The notes under the pieces: generated by a model
What the model was told of the DNA's origin: nothing
Seen by the model: the letters and a program-made list of their open reading frames with translations, nothing else
Databases searched by the model: none
Shown: in pieces, positions 30,046 to 38,205 of the stretch
Numbering within the stretch: the first letter of the stretch is position 1
Layout: every line of letters starts with the position of its first letter
Assembly (NCBI GenBank): GCA_022842595.1
Contig: JALHPF010000018.1
Location: 50,305 to 114,304 of the forward strand
Length of the DNA: 64,000 nt
Direction of reading: 5' to 3'
Source of the DNA: Rubrivivax sp.
GTDB lineage: Bacteria > Pseudomonadota > Gammaproteobacteria > Burkholderiales > Burkholderiaceae_C
Translations under genes and position numbers: made by a program

Positions 30046-30069
30046 GGCGTCAGACAGGGTGTCGCTCCT

Positions 30070-30702
30070 TCAAGCGTGTGCCGGCAGCGGGCGAAGTTCC
30101 GCCCGCGCCTGCTGGATCACCGAGCGTGAGGCGGTCAGCGCCAGCACGCCCATGACCGCGGCGACCGCCAGGTCGGGCCAGCTGCTGCCGGTGCCGAAGA
30201 CGCCCAGCGCAGCGGCCATCACCGCCAGGTTGCCGATCGCGTCGTTGCGGCTGCACAGCCACACCGAGCGCATGTTGGCGTCGCCCTCGCGCCAGGCGTA
30301 GAGCATCGCGGCGACCGACACGTTGGCCAGCAGTGCCAGGGCGCCGATGACGCCCATCGTCATCGGCTCGGGCACGGTGCCGGTTGCGGCCGACCAGGCG
30401 GCACGGCCGAGGACGAAGACACCGAAGGCGCCCATGGTCAGGCCCTTGAAGAGGGCAGCGCGCGCGCGCCAGGTCAGTGCCATGCCGAGCACCAGCAGCG
30501 AGATGCCGTAGTTGGCCGCGTCGCCGAAGAAGTCCACCGCGTCGGCCAGCAGTGAGACCGATCCGGCCTGCAGGCCACCGGCCAGCTCGACGGCGAACAT
30601 GGTGATGTTGATGAACAGCGCGGCCCACAGCACGCGGCGGTAGCGCGGGCTCTGGCTGGCCGCAGGGGTGGCGCAGCCGTGACTGCAGCAGGAGTCGCTC
30701 AT
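30070..30702 (-). CDS. Cation diffusion facilitator, short type (Cd/Pb/Zn efflux)
   Basis: 210 residues, six predicted helices. CDF metal-site motifs are in helix 2 (LLADAVDFFGDAANYG) and helix 5 (SRNDAIGNLAVM). An N-terminal Cys cluster (SCCSHGC) could bind soft metals. The large cytoplasmic domain of CzcD is absent, as in a short CDF subgroup found beside CadR/PbrR regulators. It should export a divalent cation across the inner membrane. A MerR-type promoter lies immediately upstream, so induction by the MerR protein at 31169 is likely. Confidence 0.88.
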   Translation of the reverse strand: MSDSCCSHGCATPAASQSPRYRRVLWAALFINITMFAVELAGGLQAGSVSLLADAVDFFGDAANYGISLLVLGMALTWRARAALFKGLTMGAFGVFVLGRAAWSAATGTVPEPMTMGVIGALALLANVSVAAMLYAWREGDANMRSVWLCSRNDAIGNLAVMAAALGVFGTGSSWPDLAVAAVMGVLALTASRSVIQQARAELRPLPAHA

Positions 30703-30729
30703 GAGGGGCTCTCGGATGTCGATGCCAGC

Positions 30730-30760
30730 ATTTGAAACCCTGTAGCGGCTACAGAGTCAA
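30730..30760 (-). promoter_or_regulatory. MerR-type promoter/operator for the CDF gene
   Basis: On the minus strand TTGACT (30760-30755) and TCAAAT (30735-30730) are separated by 19 bp, the long spacer typical of MerR-controlled promoters. The spacer contains the dyad CTGTAG-CGG-CTACAG (30740-30754), close to CadR/PbrR operators. It sits 28 bp before the CDF start. Confidence 0.75.
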
Positions 30761-30816
30761 GCGGCTATGCTGCAAATCGTCGGGCGCCACTTCATGGTCG
30801 CCCGGAGCATCGATCC

Positions 30817-31155
30817 ATGTTCGACTTCCTTCGCGTCACGGCACTTTTCTTGGTCACCGCGCTTGCCGAGATCGTCGGGTGCTATCTGCCCTGGCTGGTG
30901 CTGACGCAGGGTCGTCCGGTCTGGTGGCTGCTGCCGGCGGCTGCGTCGCTGGCGGCGTTCGCATGGCTGTTGACGCTGCATCCCAGCGCTGCAGGCCGCA
31001 CCTACGCGGCCTACGGGGGTGTCTATGTCGTCGTCGCGCTGATCTGGCTGTGGCGTGTCGACGGTGTCGTACCGACCCGCTGGGACATGGTCGGAGGTGC
31101 GATCTGCCTTGTCGGCATGGCGATCATTGCCCTGCAGCCCAGGGCGGCAAGCTGA
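30817..31155 (+). CDS. YnfA-family (UPF0060) small membrane protein
   Basis: 112 residues, four membrane helices, full length for the family. The start [18 protein letters not shown] and the [18 protein letters not shown] core are clear YnfA marks; members resemble small multidrug resistance proteins and some are reported to give resistance to cations or drugs. Here it lies between the CDF gene and the metal-responsive MerR gene, 13 nt from the latter, so it is probably part of the same metal resistance unit. Confidence 0.9.
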   Translation: MFDFLRVTALFLVTALAEIVGCYLPWLVLTQGRPVWWLLPAAASLAAFAWLLTLHPSAAGRTYAAYGGVYVVVALIWLWRVDGVVPTRWDMVGGAICLVGMAIIALQPRAAS

Positions 31156-31168
31156 GGAGGGCACGGCC

Positions 31169-31651
31169 ATGAAGATCGGCGAACTGGCACTGGCGGCGCA
31201 GACCCAGGTCGAGACCATCCGCTACTACGAGCGTGAAGGCCTGCTGCCGCAGGCGCCGCGCAGCGAGGGCAACTACCGCATCTACGGGCCTGAACATGTC
31301 GAGCGGCTGGCCTTCGTGCGCCATTGCCGGTCGCTGGACATGACGCTGGACGAAGTCCGTGTGCTGCTGCGTTTCAAGGACGCGCCGCAGGCCGAGTGCG
31401 GCGAGGTCAACGCGCTGCTGGATCGACACATCGGCCATGTCGCCACGCGCATCCGCGAACTTCGGCAGTTGGAGAAGCAGTTGAAGGCGCTGCGGGAGCA
31501 GTGCGTCGGCGTCCGCGAAGCCCAACACTGCGGCATCCTGAATGAGCTGGTGCAGGCGTCGTCGGCGACAGCTGACAGGTCGGCGAGCGTGCATGTGCCC
31601 GGCACCCACGGCACCGGCAGCCGTCGGCGCCGGGCTTCGACCTTGGCGTAA
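31169..31651 (+). CDS. MerR-family Cd(II)/Pb(II)-responsive regulator (CadR/PbrR-like)
   Basis: 160 residues. N-terminal winged helix (MKIGELALAAQTQVETIRYYEREGLLPQAPRSEGNYRIYG), long dimer helix, and the three Cys ligands of CadR/PbrR proteins at 77 (AECGEVN), 112 and 121 (QCVGVREAQHCGIL). ATG 31169 has a strong GAGGAGG ribosome site. It should bind the dyad at 30740-30754 and switch on the CDF gene when Cd or Pb binds. The tail has a His/Arg-rich end (HVPGTHGTGSRRRR). Confidence 0.9.
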   Translation: MKIGELALAAQTQVETIRYYEREGLLPQAPRSEGNYRIYGPEHVERLAFVRHCRSLDMTLDEVRVLLRFKDAPQAECGEVNALLDRHIGHVATRIRELRQLEKQLKALREQCVGVREAQHCGILNELVQASSATADRSASVHVPGTHGTGSRRRRASTLA

Positions 31652-31850
31652 CCGCCTTCTTGTTGCAGGGGCGCCTGCCGTGGGTCGAATCCGGGTTCCC
31701 CCGAATGGTCGCTACGTTGCCGGCCAACTTCAACGGCTGCCCTACGGTTGACCGATCGAAGCCGCGCGAGGCAGCCCGCGACCCCTGGCGGTCACCCAAG
31801 AGTTGGGTCGGGAGTCGCTGATGTGCCGCCGGGCCCTGCTGCGCGTGCTC

Positions 31851-32783
31851 TCAGAAGCCAGTCTTGCCGTCGACATACAGCACCAGCGCGCACCAGGCGG
31901 TGCTGTGCGCCGGCGTCGGCACGCCCAGTTGCTGACCTAGCTCATGAACACGGCCCGACAGCCAGTTCAGTTCCAGCGGCTTGCCCCGTGCGAGGTCTTC
32001 GGACATCGACGAGCGGAAGTTGGCTGGCATCGCAGCCAGCTTCGCCATCACTTCCTCGACCAGGCCGGCGCGCTGGGGCACGCCGACGGCCTCGGCCACG
32101 GCCACGGATTCCTCGACGAGCTGGCGCTGCAGCGCGCGGGTCTCAGGGTGGGCGAGGATGGCGCCCATCGGTGCACGCAGCAGCGAGGTCGTGGCCGAAA
32201 GCGCGCTCAGCGCGATGAACTTCTCCCACAGCACCGAGCGGATGTCGTCCGTTGGCTTGGCCTGCAAGGCGGTCGCACGGCCACAGGCGTCGAAGAAAGC
32301 GGCCATCACGGGGTCGCCACTGCCGGCATCGGCGACGATGACATGCAGGCCACCCGGGCTGCGGATCACGCCTGGTCGGTCGATCACGGCAGAGACGTAG
32401 ATGACGCCACCGCGCACCGTCGTCGCACCGACCTGAGCCTGGATGAGGTCGACGCTGTCGATGCCGTTCTGCAGCGTCAGGATGCGCGTCTGCGGGCCGA
32501 GCAGGGGGCCAAGCGCGCGCGCCGCGGCCACCGTGTCGCCCAGCTTGACGGCGAAGACGACGAGGTCGGCTGGGCCACTGCGGGCCAGTTCAGTGGCATC
32601 GGCGCTCACCTGCACGTGTGGCAGGTGCAGCGGATGCTGCGGGTGCTCCAGGCGCAAGCCCTCGGTCTTCAGGGCCTGCAGGTGTGCGCCACGGGCGATG
32701 AAGGCCACGTCTTCGCCGGCCGCCTGAAGCCGCGCGCCAACGTAGGCCCCGACGCCACCACTGCCCATGATCACGATCCGCAT
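31851..32783 (-). CDS. panE: 2-dehydropantoate 2-reductase (ketopantoate reductase family)
   Basis: 310 residues, the usual size. N-terminal NADPH-binding GSGGVGAYVG (residues 7-16), central LQNGIDSV, the catalytic Lys in VLWEKFIALSALSATTSLLRAP (near residue 187), and ELNWLSGRVHELGQQLGVPTPAH near the C-terminus all fit PanE. It would make pantoate for coenzyme A, but the family also holds paralogues of unknown substrate, so the symbol is by similarity. No linked partner gene is near. Confidence 0.82.
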   Translation of the reverse strand: MRIVIMGSGGVGAYVGARLQAAGEDVAFIARGAHLQALKTEGLRLEHPQHPLHLPHVQVSADATELARSGPADLVVFAVKLGDTVAAARALGPLLGPQTRILTLQNGIDSVDLIQAQVGATTVRGGVIYVSAVIDRPGVIRSPGGLHVIVADAGSGDPVMAAFFDACGRATALQAKPTDDIRSVLWEKFIALSALSATTSLLRAPMGAILAHPETRALQRQLVEESVAVAEAVGVPQRAGLVEEVMAKLAAMPANFRSSMSEDLARGKPLELNWLSGRVHELGQQLGVPTPAHSTAWCALVLYVDGKTGF

Positions 32784-33067
32784 TGGCTGTCTCCATCGCC
32801 CCAGTGCAGCCCACCGCGGGCCAGCCCGCCAAGCTGACGGCGACTATGCAACTGAATCATGCCTGTGCCGAGGACGAGGCAGCAAACGTCCGTACGCAGG
32901 CGGGCGCCAGAGTTGGCGCTTATGGCCGGGTCCCGATGGCCAGCTATGGCCGCTTCGTGGAAGCGAAGCGCGACCGTGCTCGGCCCGCGTGCCTGGCAGC
33001 TTTCGAGAACCGCGACCGGCGGCACAGGGTTGGCTCCAGCCTGACGTCACCGTACGAAGCGGTCTTT

Positions 33068-33592
33068 CTACCGGTCCTGGAGTTCCAGGTCGACCATGAG
33101 TTCGTTGGCCAAGTTCTCGAGGGCCAGCTTCAGTGCGCTTTCGTCAAGACCCGTGGGCAAGCGCAGAAGTGCGGTGGCCTTGAACATGGACTCGCCGGAG
33201 AACGAGGCGCTGGAGAGTTCCGTGTGGAAGTCGCCGATGCTCACGTGGTTCTCAGCGAGCACGCGGGAGATGTCGCGAACAATGCCAGGCCTGTCGTGCC
33301 CGATCAGTTCGAGCTTCAGCACGCGGCCGTCGTTCGCGGCGGCCGCCTCGCCGGGGCTTTGTTCAACCAAAAGCTGCAGTCCCATCACGTCCAACTTCTG
33401 GAGCGCGGCTCGGAGATCGTCGGCCCGATCGGACTGGATGTCTACCGAAAGAATACCGGCGAACCGTCCTGCAAGACTCGCCATTCGGCTTTCGAGCCAG
33501 TTCCCACCGCCGGCGGCAATGGTGTCCGAAAGGGCGCTGACGAGGCCCGGCTGATCGGGACCGATGACGGTCAGCACGAGATGGGTGCGCAT
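33068..33592 (-). CDS. ACT-domain regulatory protein (GcvR-like)
   Basis: 174 residues made of two ACT domains: ~4-75 (HLVLTVIGPDQPGLVSALSDTIAAGGGNWLESRMASLAGRFAGI) and ~92-170 (KLELIGHDRPGIVRDISRVLAENHVSIGDF). This is the layout of GcvR, the glycine-cleavage repressor partner. Such proteins bind amino acids and act through another regulator. ATG 33592 begins the first ACT fold; an in-frame ATG 51 nt upstream adds a non-conserved leader. No gcv gene is near. Confidence 0.8.
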   Translation of the reverse strand: MRTHLVLTVIGPDQPGLVSALSDTIAAGGGNWLESRMASLAGRFAGILSVDIQSDRADDLRAALQKLDVMGLQLLVEQSPGEAAAANDGRVLKLELIGHDRPGIVRDISRVLAENHVSIGDFHTELSSASFSGESMFKATALLRLPTGLDESALKLALENLANELMVDLELQDR

Positions 33593-34210
33593 GATCTGTC
33601 CTACTCCCGATGTCCGCTCATGCGCCAGGGTACTCGACATCATTGTTCTTGCTCAACTGCGGGCACGGGCAGACCCGGTCAGGCGTGGGGCAGAGATTGC
33701 CTTCGGATCGGAACTGCGGGTTCCAGCGTGAATGGGAGCGGGGCAGCGGCGTGTGGTTGTCGGCCAGTCGCAAGGCGTACGGCCGCTGCACATCGCGCTG
33801 CTGACTTTCGTCGCGACCGAGGTCGCCAGGCCCTGCGACTGCTGGGTGGCGGTCAGCGTGAATTGACCAGCCGATGGCCACAGTCAGCTACTGCCGCACG
33901 GCTGCCGCTCCAGTCAGGGCCACGAATCTGAAAGAAGAACTGCTGTCGGTCCTCAGCGCCCCATGGGGCTGCGATTCTTTTCGGAGGCCCCCGCCAGGAT
34001 GGCTTCGTCGCGGCAGAGATAGGGGCTGTCGCGTCTCACTGGCGGCATTCCCTGCGCTGCCTCCACGTCCACTTGCGTTCGCTCACAACCACCCAGCAAC
34101 GATCCTAGGGTCGCGCTTGCGCCTCGTTACACCGCTTCGTCCGAAGATCGGCGCAGCCATGGACCGACATCCGCGGCCCGGCCCCGCCGCTTGGAACCAG
34201 GAGGTCCCGC
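33593..34210. other. Gene-free stretch before the 720-residue protein gene
   Basis: I see no credible gene or RNA in these ~620 bases. Base composition is less extreme than in the neighbours. The only clear signal is the strong AGGAGGT ribosome site at its right end for the following gene. Confidence 0.6.
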
Positions 34211-36373
34211 ATGCTGAGTTCGCTGAGTTCGCAGAATTCGCAGAGTTCGACTACCCAGGCCGCTGCCCAGGTCACCCAGGACCGCCAGCCCGACGCCAGT
34301 CAAAGGCCCGCCCCGTCACCCGCCCCCGCCGACGCCGTGAAGGCGGCGCCGCGGCTGGCGGACGACGCGGCGGTGCACCGGGCCATTCAGGCGCAACCCG
34401 AGCAACGCGAGGCCGTCTACACGCGGCTGGTGCGTGCCGAACCGGCGCTGATCCATCACCTGGAAACCTGGCGCCGGCAGGACGAGCTGCTCGTGCAGGT
34501 GGACGCCCCCGCCGAACCGGCCAGGCTGCGCGAACTGCTCGGCGAACCGCAGCCGCTGGCGCCTGTCACCGCCCCTGCTCCGATCGCATCTTCGGAGGTC
34601 GCGGATGGCGTGTCCGCGACGACGCCAGCGGTCGCCACGCCGACGCTGCGCGCCACCCTGGCGGCTTGGGTCGACGCCGCTGTGCCCGCCGCACGCACGA
34701 TGCTGTCCCAGGCCCTGGCGCAAGGTGGGCAGATGGTGCAGGGGCTGGCGCGGGCCTTGGCCAGCGCCGAGGAAGCCGCGGCCGTGGCCAAGGCCGTCGA
34801 GGCGGTGATGGCCGAAGACGCGCCGGAGATGCGTGCCGTCGAACTCAGCCGCCAGGCCGCGGACATCGAGTCGCGCTTCGGTCGCGAGGCCGCGGTCGAA
34901 TTCGTGGCCCGGGTGGTCGAGACCGATCCGGCGGGTTTTGCCGAAGGCATGACTGCCGCCACTTACGGTGGCAACTGGCAGAACGACGCCGCCACGCAGC
35001 GCATCGTCGCCCAGGGCATCGACCGCGCTTACCGGCGTGCACCCGGCGGCACCGAGGGCCAGTCGGCGTTCGCGTCACGGCTGGTCGAAGGCATGCAGGC
35101 GGGGCAGGGCGGTGCCGCGCTCAGCGAAGTCGCGCATCTGGTCGGCCTCACCGGCAACGACGCGCTGCAGGTGCAGTTCGTCGAGGCCGGGCTCGACAAG
35201 GCGCATGCGATGGCCAGCGAAGGCTGGCACTGGCTCAACGGCGCCGACAAGCTCGTCGCCTCGCTCGCGCCGGCCGTGCAGGGCTCGGCTGCCGCTGCGC
35301 AGGCCGTCATCGACAAGACCCAGAGCCTCTCGCTGGGCAGCTACGCCGACGACATGCATGCCGCCGGCACCGATTCGCTGAACTGGGTGCTGAACCAGTT
35401 CAGCCAGTCCGCCGTGGCTACCGGGTCGGGCGACTACGTCGACGGCCTGTCGATCTTCCTCGACGCCGCGGTCCCCGCCGACGCCCCGCCGTACCCCGGC
35501 GCGCCGTTCACGGTGGCGCAGAAGCCGCTGACCAGTGCCCAGTCCTTCGCGCTGTTCGCCGCGCTGGCCGGCGACACCGGCCTGCTGCAGAACGGCGACC
35601 CGCAGGACGGCAGCTCGGGTGTCGCCGCCGCATCGCGCCTGTTCGAGCACTACATGCCGGCGTGGATCGAAGAGGGCCGCGTGGCCGGCACCGCCACCGG
35701 CACGATCAACGACGCCTTCGACCCGGCGCTGCAGAACTTCATGGCCCAAGCGCTCTTCAACCCCGACACCGACGGCCCCTACCGCCAGCGCCTGATGGGC
35801 CAGCTCATCGGCCTGCTCGGCGGCCTGGGCGACGGCACGGTCGGCGCGGCAATGGATTCCGAGGCCCGCGGCCGGCTGGCGGGCGGCCTGATCGCGCTCG
35901 TCGACCAGGGCTTCGATGCCCATGCCGATGAGATCCGCGCCGACGGTGCGGCCCAGCAGGCCTGGGCCGACTTCGCCATCGGCCTGGCCTTTGCCTTCGT
36001 GCCGGGCGCGCCCGGCGGGCGTGTCGCCGGCATCCTGGTGGGCCAGGGCGTGGGGCAAGGCCAGTCGGTGGTCGAAGCCACCGTCAGCCAGCTCATCCAG
36101 GCCGGGGTCGATGCCGACATTGCCAGGGCCGCTGCCGAGGCCGCCAACAGCGGCGAGCTGCTGCAGGCCTTCGAGGCCATCGGCCTGCCACCCGAGGCCG
36201 TGGCGCATGTGCGCGAATACCTCACGCTGCAGTCGAACAGCCTGGGTGCAGGCACGAAGACGGTGGGTGAATTGCTGCTCGACATCCTGTCAGACAACGG
36301 CATCTGGCCCGACGCCGAATTTGTCGACGGGGTGGGCGATGGCTGGAACCAGGTGCAGGGGCGCGAAGGCTAG
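34211..36373 (+). CDS. Large orphan protein of unknown function
   Basis: 720 residues that I cannot assign. A strong AGGAGGT ribosome site lies just before ATG 34211. The first 45 residues are Ser/Gln/Pro-rich and encoded by a near-tandem GAGTTCGC repeat; there is no signal peptide. The rest is Ala/Gly-rich and mostly helical, with a hydrophobic glycine-zipper-like stretch at about residues 590-620 (FAIGLAFAFVPGAPGG...GILVGQGVGQGQ), as seen in some membrane-inserting proteins. GC and codon use look native. It stands alone, just outside the xox cluster and convergent with it. A secreted effector or phage-like structural protein are both possible; no motif decides. Confidence 0.75.
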   Translation: MLSSLSSQNSQSSTTQAAAQVTQDRQPDASQRPAPSPAPADAVKAAPRLADDAAVHRAIQAQPEQREAVYTRLVRAEPALIHHLETWRRQDELLVQVDAPAEPARLRELLGEPQPLAPVTAPAPIASSEVADGVSATTPAVATPTLRATLAAWVDAAVPAARTMLSQALAQGGQMVQGLARALASAEEAAAVAKAVEAVMAEDAPEMRAVELSRQAADIESRFGREAAVEFVARVVETDPAGFAEGMTAATYGGNWQNDAATQRIVAQGIDRAYRRAPGGTEGQSAFASRLVEGMQAGQGGAALSEVAHLVGLTGNDALQVQFVEAGLDKAHAMASEGWHWLNGADKLVASLAPAVQGSAAAAQAVIDKTQSLSLGSYADDMHAAGTDSLNWVLNQFSQSAVATGSGDYVDGLSIFLDAAVPADAPPYPGAPFTVAQKPLTSAQSFALFAALAGDTGLLQNGDPQDGSSGVAAASRLFEHYMPAWIEEGRVAGTATGTINDAFDPALQNFMAQALFNPDTDGPYRQRLMGQLIGLLGGLGDGTVGAAMDSEARGRLAGGLIALVDQGFDAHADEIRADGAAQQAWADFAIGLAFAFVPGAPGGRVAGILVGQGVGQGQSVVEATVSQLIQAGVDADIARAAAEAANSGELLQAFEAIGLPPEAVAHVREYLTLQSNSLGAGTKTVGELLLDILSDNGIWPDAEFVDGVGDGWNQVQGREG

Positions 36374-36392
36374 GCGAGCGGGCCGCCGCAGT

Positions 36393-36773
36393 TCAGAAGC
36401 AGTTCGCCACCGCCAACTGCAACCTGCACGACCACCGGAAACTCTCCGCCCCCTGCTTCACCGACCGCCTGAACGTGGCCGTGGCTTCGCGGTCGATGGC
36501 GTCGGGCAGCGGCACGCTGGCTTCGGCGCCGCTGCTGTTGGTGTAGAAGTTGACGAAGCAGGTGCGGTCGCCTGGGCAGAGCTGCTTGAGCTGCGCCTGG
36601 TACGCGGCGGCGTCGCTGGCCAGTTCGGCAGGCACGATCACCAGCAGCATCAGGCCCTGGCGGCCCGCCACCTGCCAGGGCGCTGGTGCCGGGTCTTGCG
36701 CCGGGGTCTGCGCGATGGCGCTCGCGCCGGCCAGCAGCAGCGTCAGCGCCGGGGTGCGTGTCCAGGCCGTCAT
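36393..36773 (-). CDS. Small exported protein, last gene of the xox cluster
   Basis: 126 residues with a signal peptide (cleavage after AIAQ, ~21). The mature part has four Cys (LCPGDRTCFVN, WSCRLQLAVANCF) that probably make two disulfides. No family recognised. The start overlaps the stop of the thioredoxin-fold gene as ATGA, so it belongs to the xox operon end. Function unknown; a periplasmic role with the dehydrogenase is inferred from linkage only. Confidence 0.7.
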   Translation of the reverse strand: MTAWTRTPALTLLLAGASAIAQTPAQDPAPAPWQVAGRQGLMLLVIVPAELASDAAAYQAQLKQLCPGDRTCFVNFYTNSSGAEASVPLPDAIDREATATFRRSVKQGAESFRWSCRLQLAVANCF

Positions 36774-37312
36774 TGCACCAGCCTCAGGATCTCGAGCTGT
36801 TCTTCCACCGTCTCGAAGGTGCCGGTGCCGGCCGGCATCTGCATCAGCGGCCGGGGCTTGCCGTCCAGCAGCCAGACGCTGGGGTAGACCAGCTGGCGCA
36901 CACGTTCGTCGCCCAGCTCGCGCATCAGCGCGGTGTAGTCCAGGCTGCGGCCGTTCACGCGGAAAAAGAGCTTGGGCGCCTGCAGCAGCAGCGCGCTGCG
37001 CAGGTCGACGACGAGGTAGCGGGCCTGGAAGTGCGGCACCAGGGCCTGCGCGTTCTTTGCCAGGAAGGCTTCGTAGCGGCGGCAGTAGGGGCAGTCGCGG
37101 GCGCCCAGATAAAGATAGAGCGGCTTGTTCTCGGCTCGGGCGCGCTGCAGCGCCGGGTCCAGGTCGAATTCGGCGCGGTCGGGGCCGCCGCTGGGTTCCA
37201 CCACCATCGGCGCGTAGGCGGTGGGCAGGCCGGCGTGGGCCTCGTGGTCCGCCAGGGCCAGCACCAGGGCCACCGCCAGCAGGGCCTTCACCAGCAGCGC
37301 GGCTAGGCCCAC
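36770..37312 (-). CDS. Thioredoxin-fold exported protein (SoxW-like)
   Basis: About 180 residues. An N-terminal hydrophobic segment (ALLVKALLAVALVLALADHEAHA) acts as signal or anchor. The redox motif CPYC appears in LYLGARDCPYCRRYEAFL, and RVNGRSLDYTALMRELGDERVRQLVYPSVWLLDG follows. It resembles thioredoxin-like proteins accompanying SoxYZ carriers and could keep their Cys reduced. No ATG fits; the start is put at GTG 37312, with a later GTG about 27 nt downstream as alternative. It lies between the SoxYZ-like gene (69-nt gap holding a short direct repeat) and the Cys-rich orphan. Confidence 0.8.
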   Translation of the reverse strand: MGLAALLVKALLAVALVLALADHEAHAGLPTAYAPMVVEPSGGPDRAEFDLDPALQRARAENKPLYLYLGARDCPYCRRYEAFLAKNAQALVPHFQARYLVVDLRSALLLQAPKLFFRVNGRSLDYTALMRELGDERVRQLVYPSVWLLDGKPRPLMQMPAGTGTFETVEEQLEILRLVQ

Positions 37313-37380
37313 GCGTAAGTTCGGTCCTGCTTGCCAGCTCGGTCTTATCCGGCAGCCCGGTCCTGCTCGCCAGCCAGCTT

Positions 37381-38205
37381 TCACTCGATACCCACGGCCA
37401 GCTTGCCCACGTACTGCCGGTCCTTCGTGTCCTCGACCTCGGCGCGCAGCTCGCCGGCGCTGCGCGGCACGAAGTTGAAGCGCAGCGTGGGGTTCTCGCT
37501 CATCGAGAAGTCGAGTTCGGCGCTGAACAGCGGCTGGTTCGCATAGCTCACCTTCAGGCTGCGCACGAAGTAGGGCGGGATGAACATCACCGTCTGGTTG
37601 TTCAGCTCGAAGCCGGTGTCGTTGGGGTGCAGCACGGTCACCTGGGCTGGCGTCACGGCGTTCGGGCGAATGCCCTCGGGCAGCTGGAAAACGGTGCGGC
37701 CGATGAGCTCGGGCGCTTCGCGGTTCGGGGGCGCCGAGCAGCCGCCCGAGGTCTTCACGTAGCGCGAATCCATGTGCAGTTCGCCGTTGGACAGCTCGCT
37801 GACCACGCGCACATGGCTGTATTCGTCGACGCGCAGCCGCGTCTCGAAATCGGCCTGGCCGATGGCCGGCGTGAGGTCGATCACCGCTGCCATCGGCGAC
37901 GGGTTCTTGTCGACGAACAGGTACACGCGCTTGACATACAGCTCGGGCCGCTGCGGCAGCTTCGACACCACCTTGATCGGCACCGAAGCGCCGTAGGCTG
38001 CGCGCAGCGGCGCCACCATCTGCACCTGCTGGCGGCCGGGCGTGGTCTCGATGCTGCGGCCGGGGAAGACCTTGGCGCGCAGCTTCTCCCATTCGGGCGA
38101 GCTGTCGCCGTGCGCGGCGTTCGGCAGCCCGCCGGGGGCGGCCAGGGTTGCGACGCAACTGCCCAGCAGGGTGGCCAGCAAAAGGGTTCGGCGCAGGGGT
38201 GTCAT
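37381..38205 (-). CDS. Quinoprotein-linked SoxYZ-like carrier, copy 1
   Basis: 274 residues with signal peptide (ends TLAA). The first half is SoxY-like and ends at the carrier motif GGCSAP (Cys at ~153); the second half is SoxZ-like (HPNDTGFELNNQ...IPPYFVRSLKVSYANQPLFSAELDFSMSENPTLRFNFVP). Fused SoxYZ-like proteins are a known family beside PQQ dehydrogenases. In Sox systems the motif Cys carries sulfur intermediates; what this one carries is unknown. It overlaps the next metallo-beta-lactamase-fold gene by 4 nt. A paralogue lies at 40777-41637. Confidence 0.88.
   Translation of the reverse strand: MTPLRRTLLLATLLGSCVATLAAPGGLPNAAHGDSSPEWEKLRAKVFPGRSIETTPGRQQVQMVAPLRAAYGASVPIKVVSKLPQRPELYVKRVYLFVDKNPSPMAAVIDLTPAIGQADFETRLRVDEYSHVRVVSELSNGELHMDSRYVKTSGGCSAPPNREAPELIGRTVFQLPEGIRPNAVTPAQVTVLHPNDTGFELNNQTVMFIPPYFVRSLKVSYANQPLFSAELDFSMSENPTLRFNFVPRSAGELRAEVEDTKDRQYVGKLAVGIE

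Noticed and set aside
31680..31720. GGTCGAATCC-like sequence suggesting a tRNA T-arm
   Set aside because: No acceptor stem, D-arm or anticodon arm can be formed around it.
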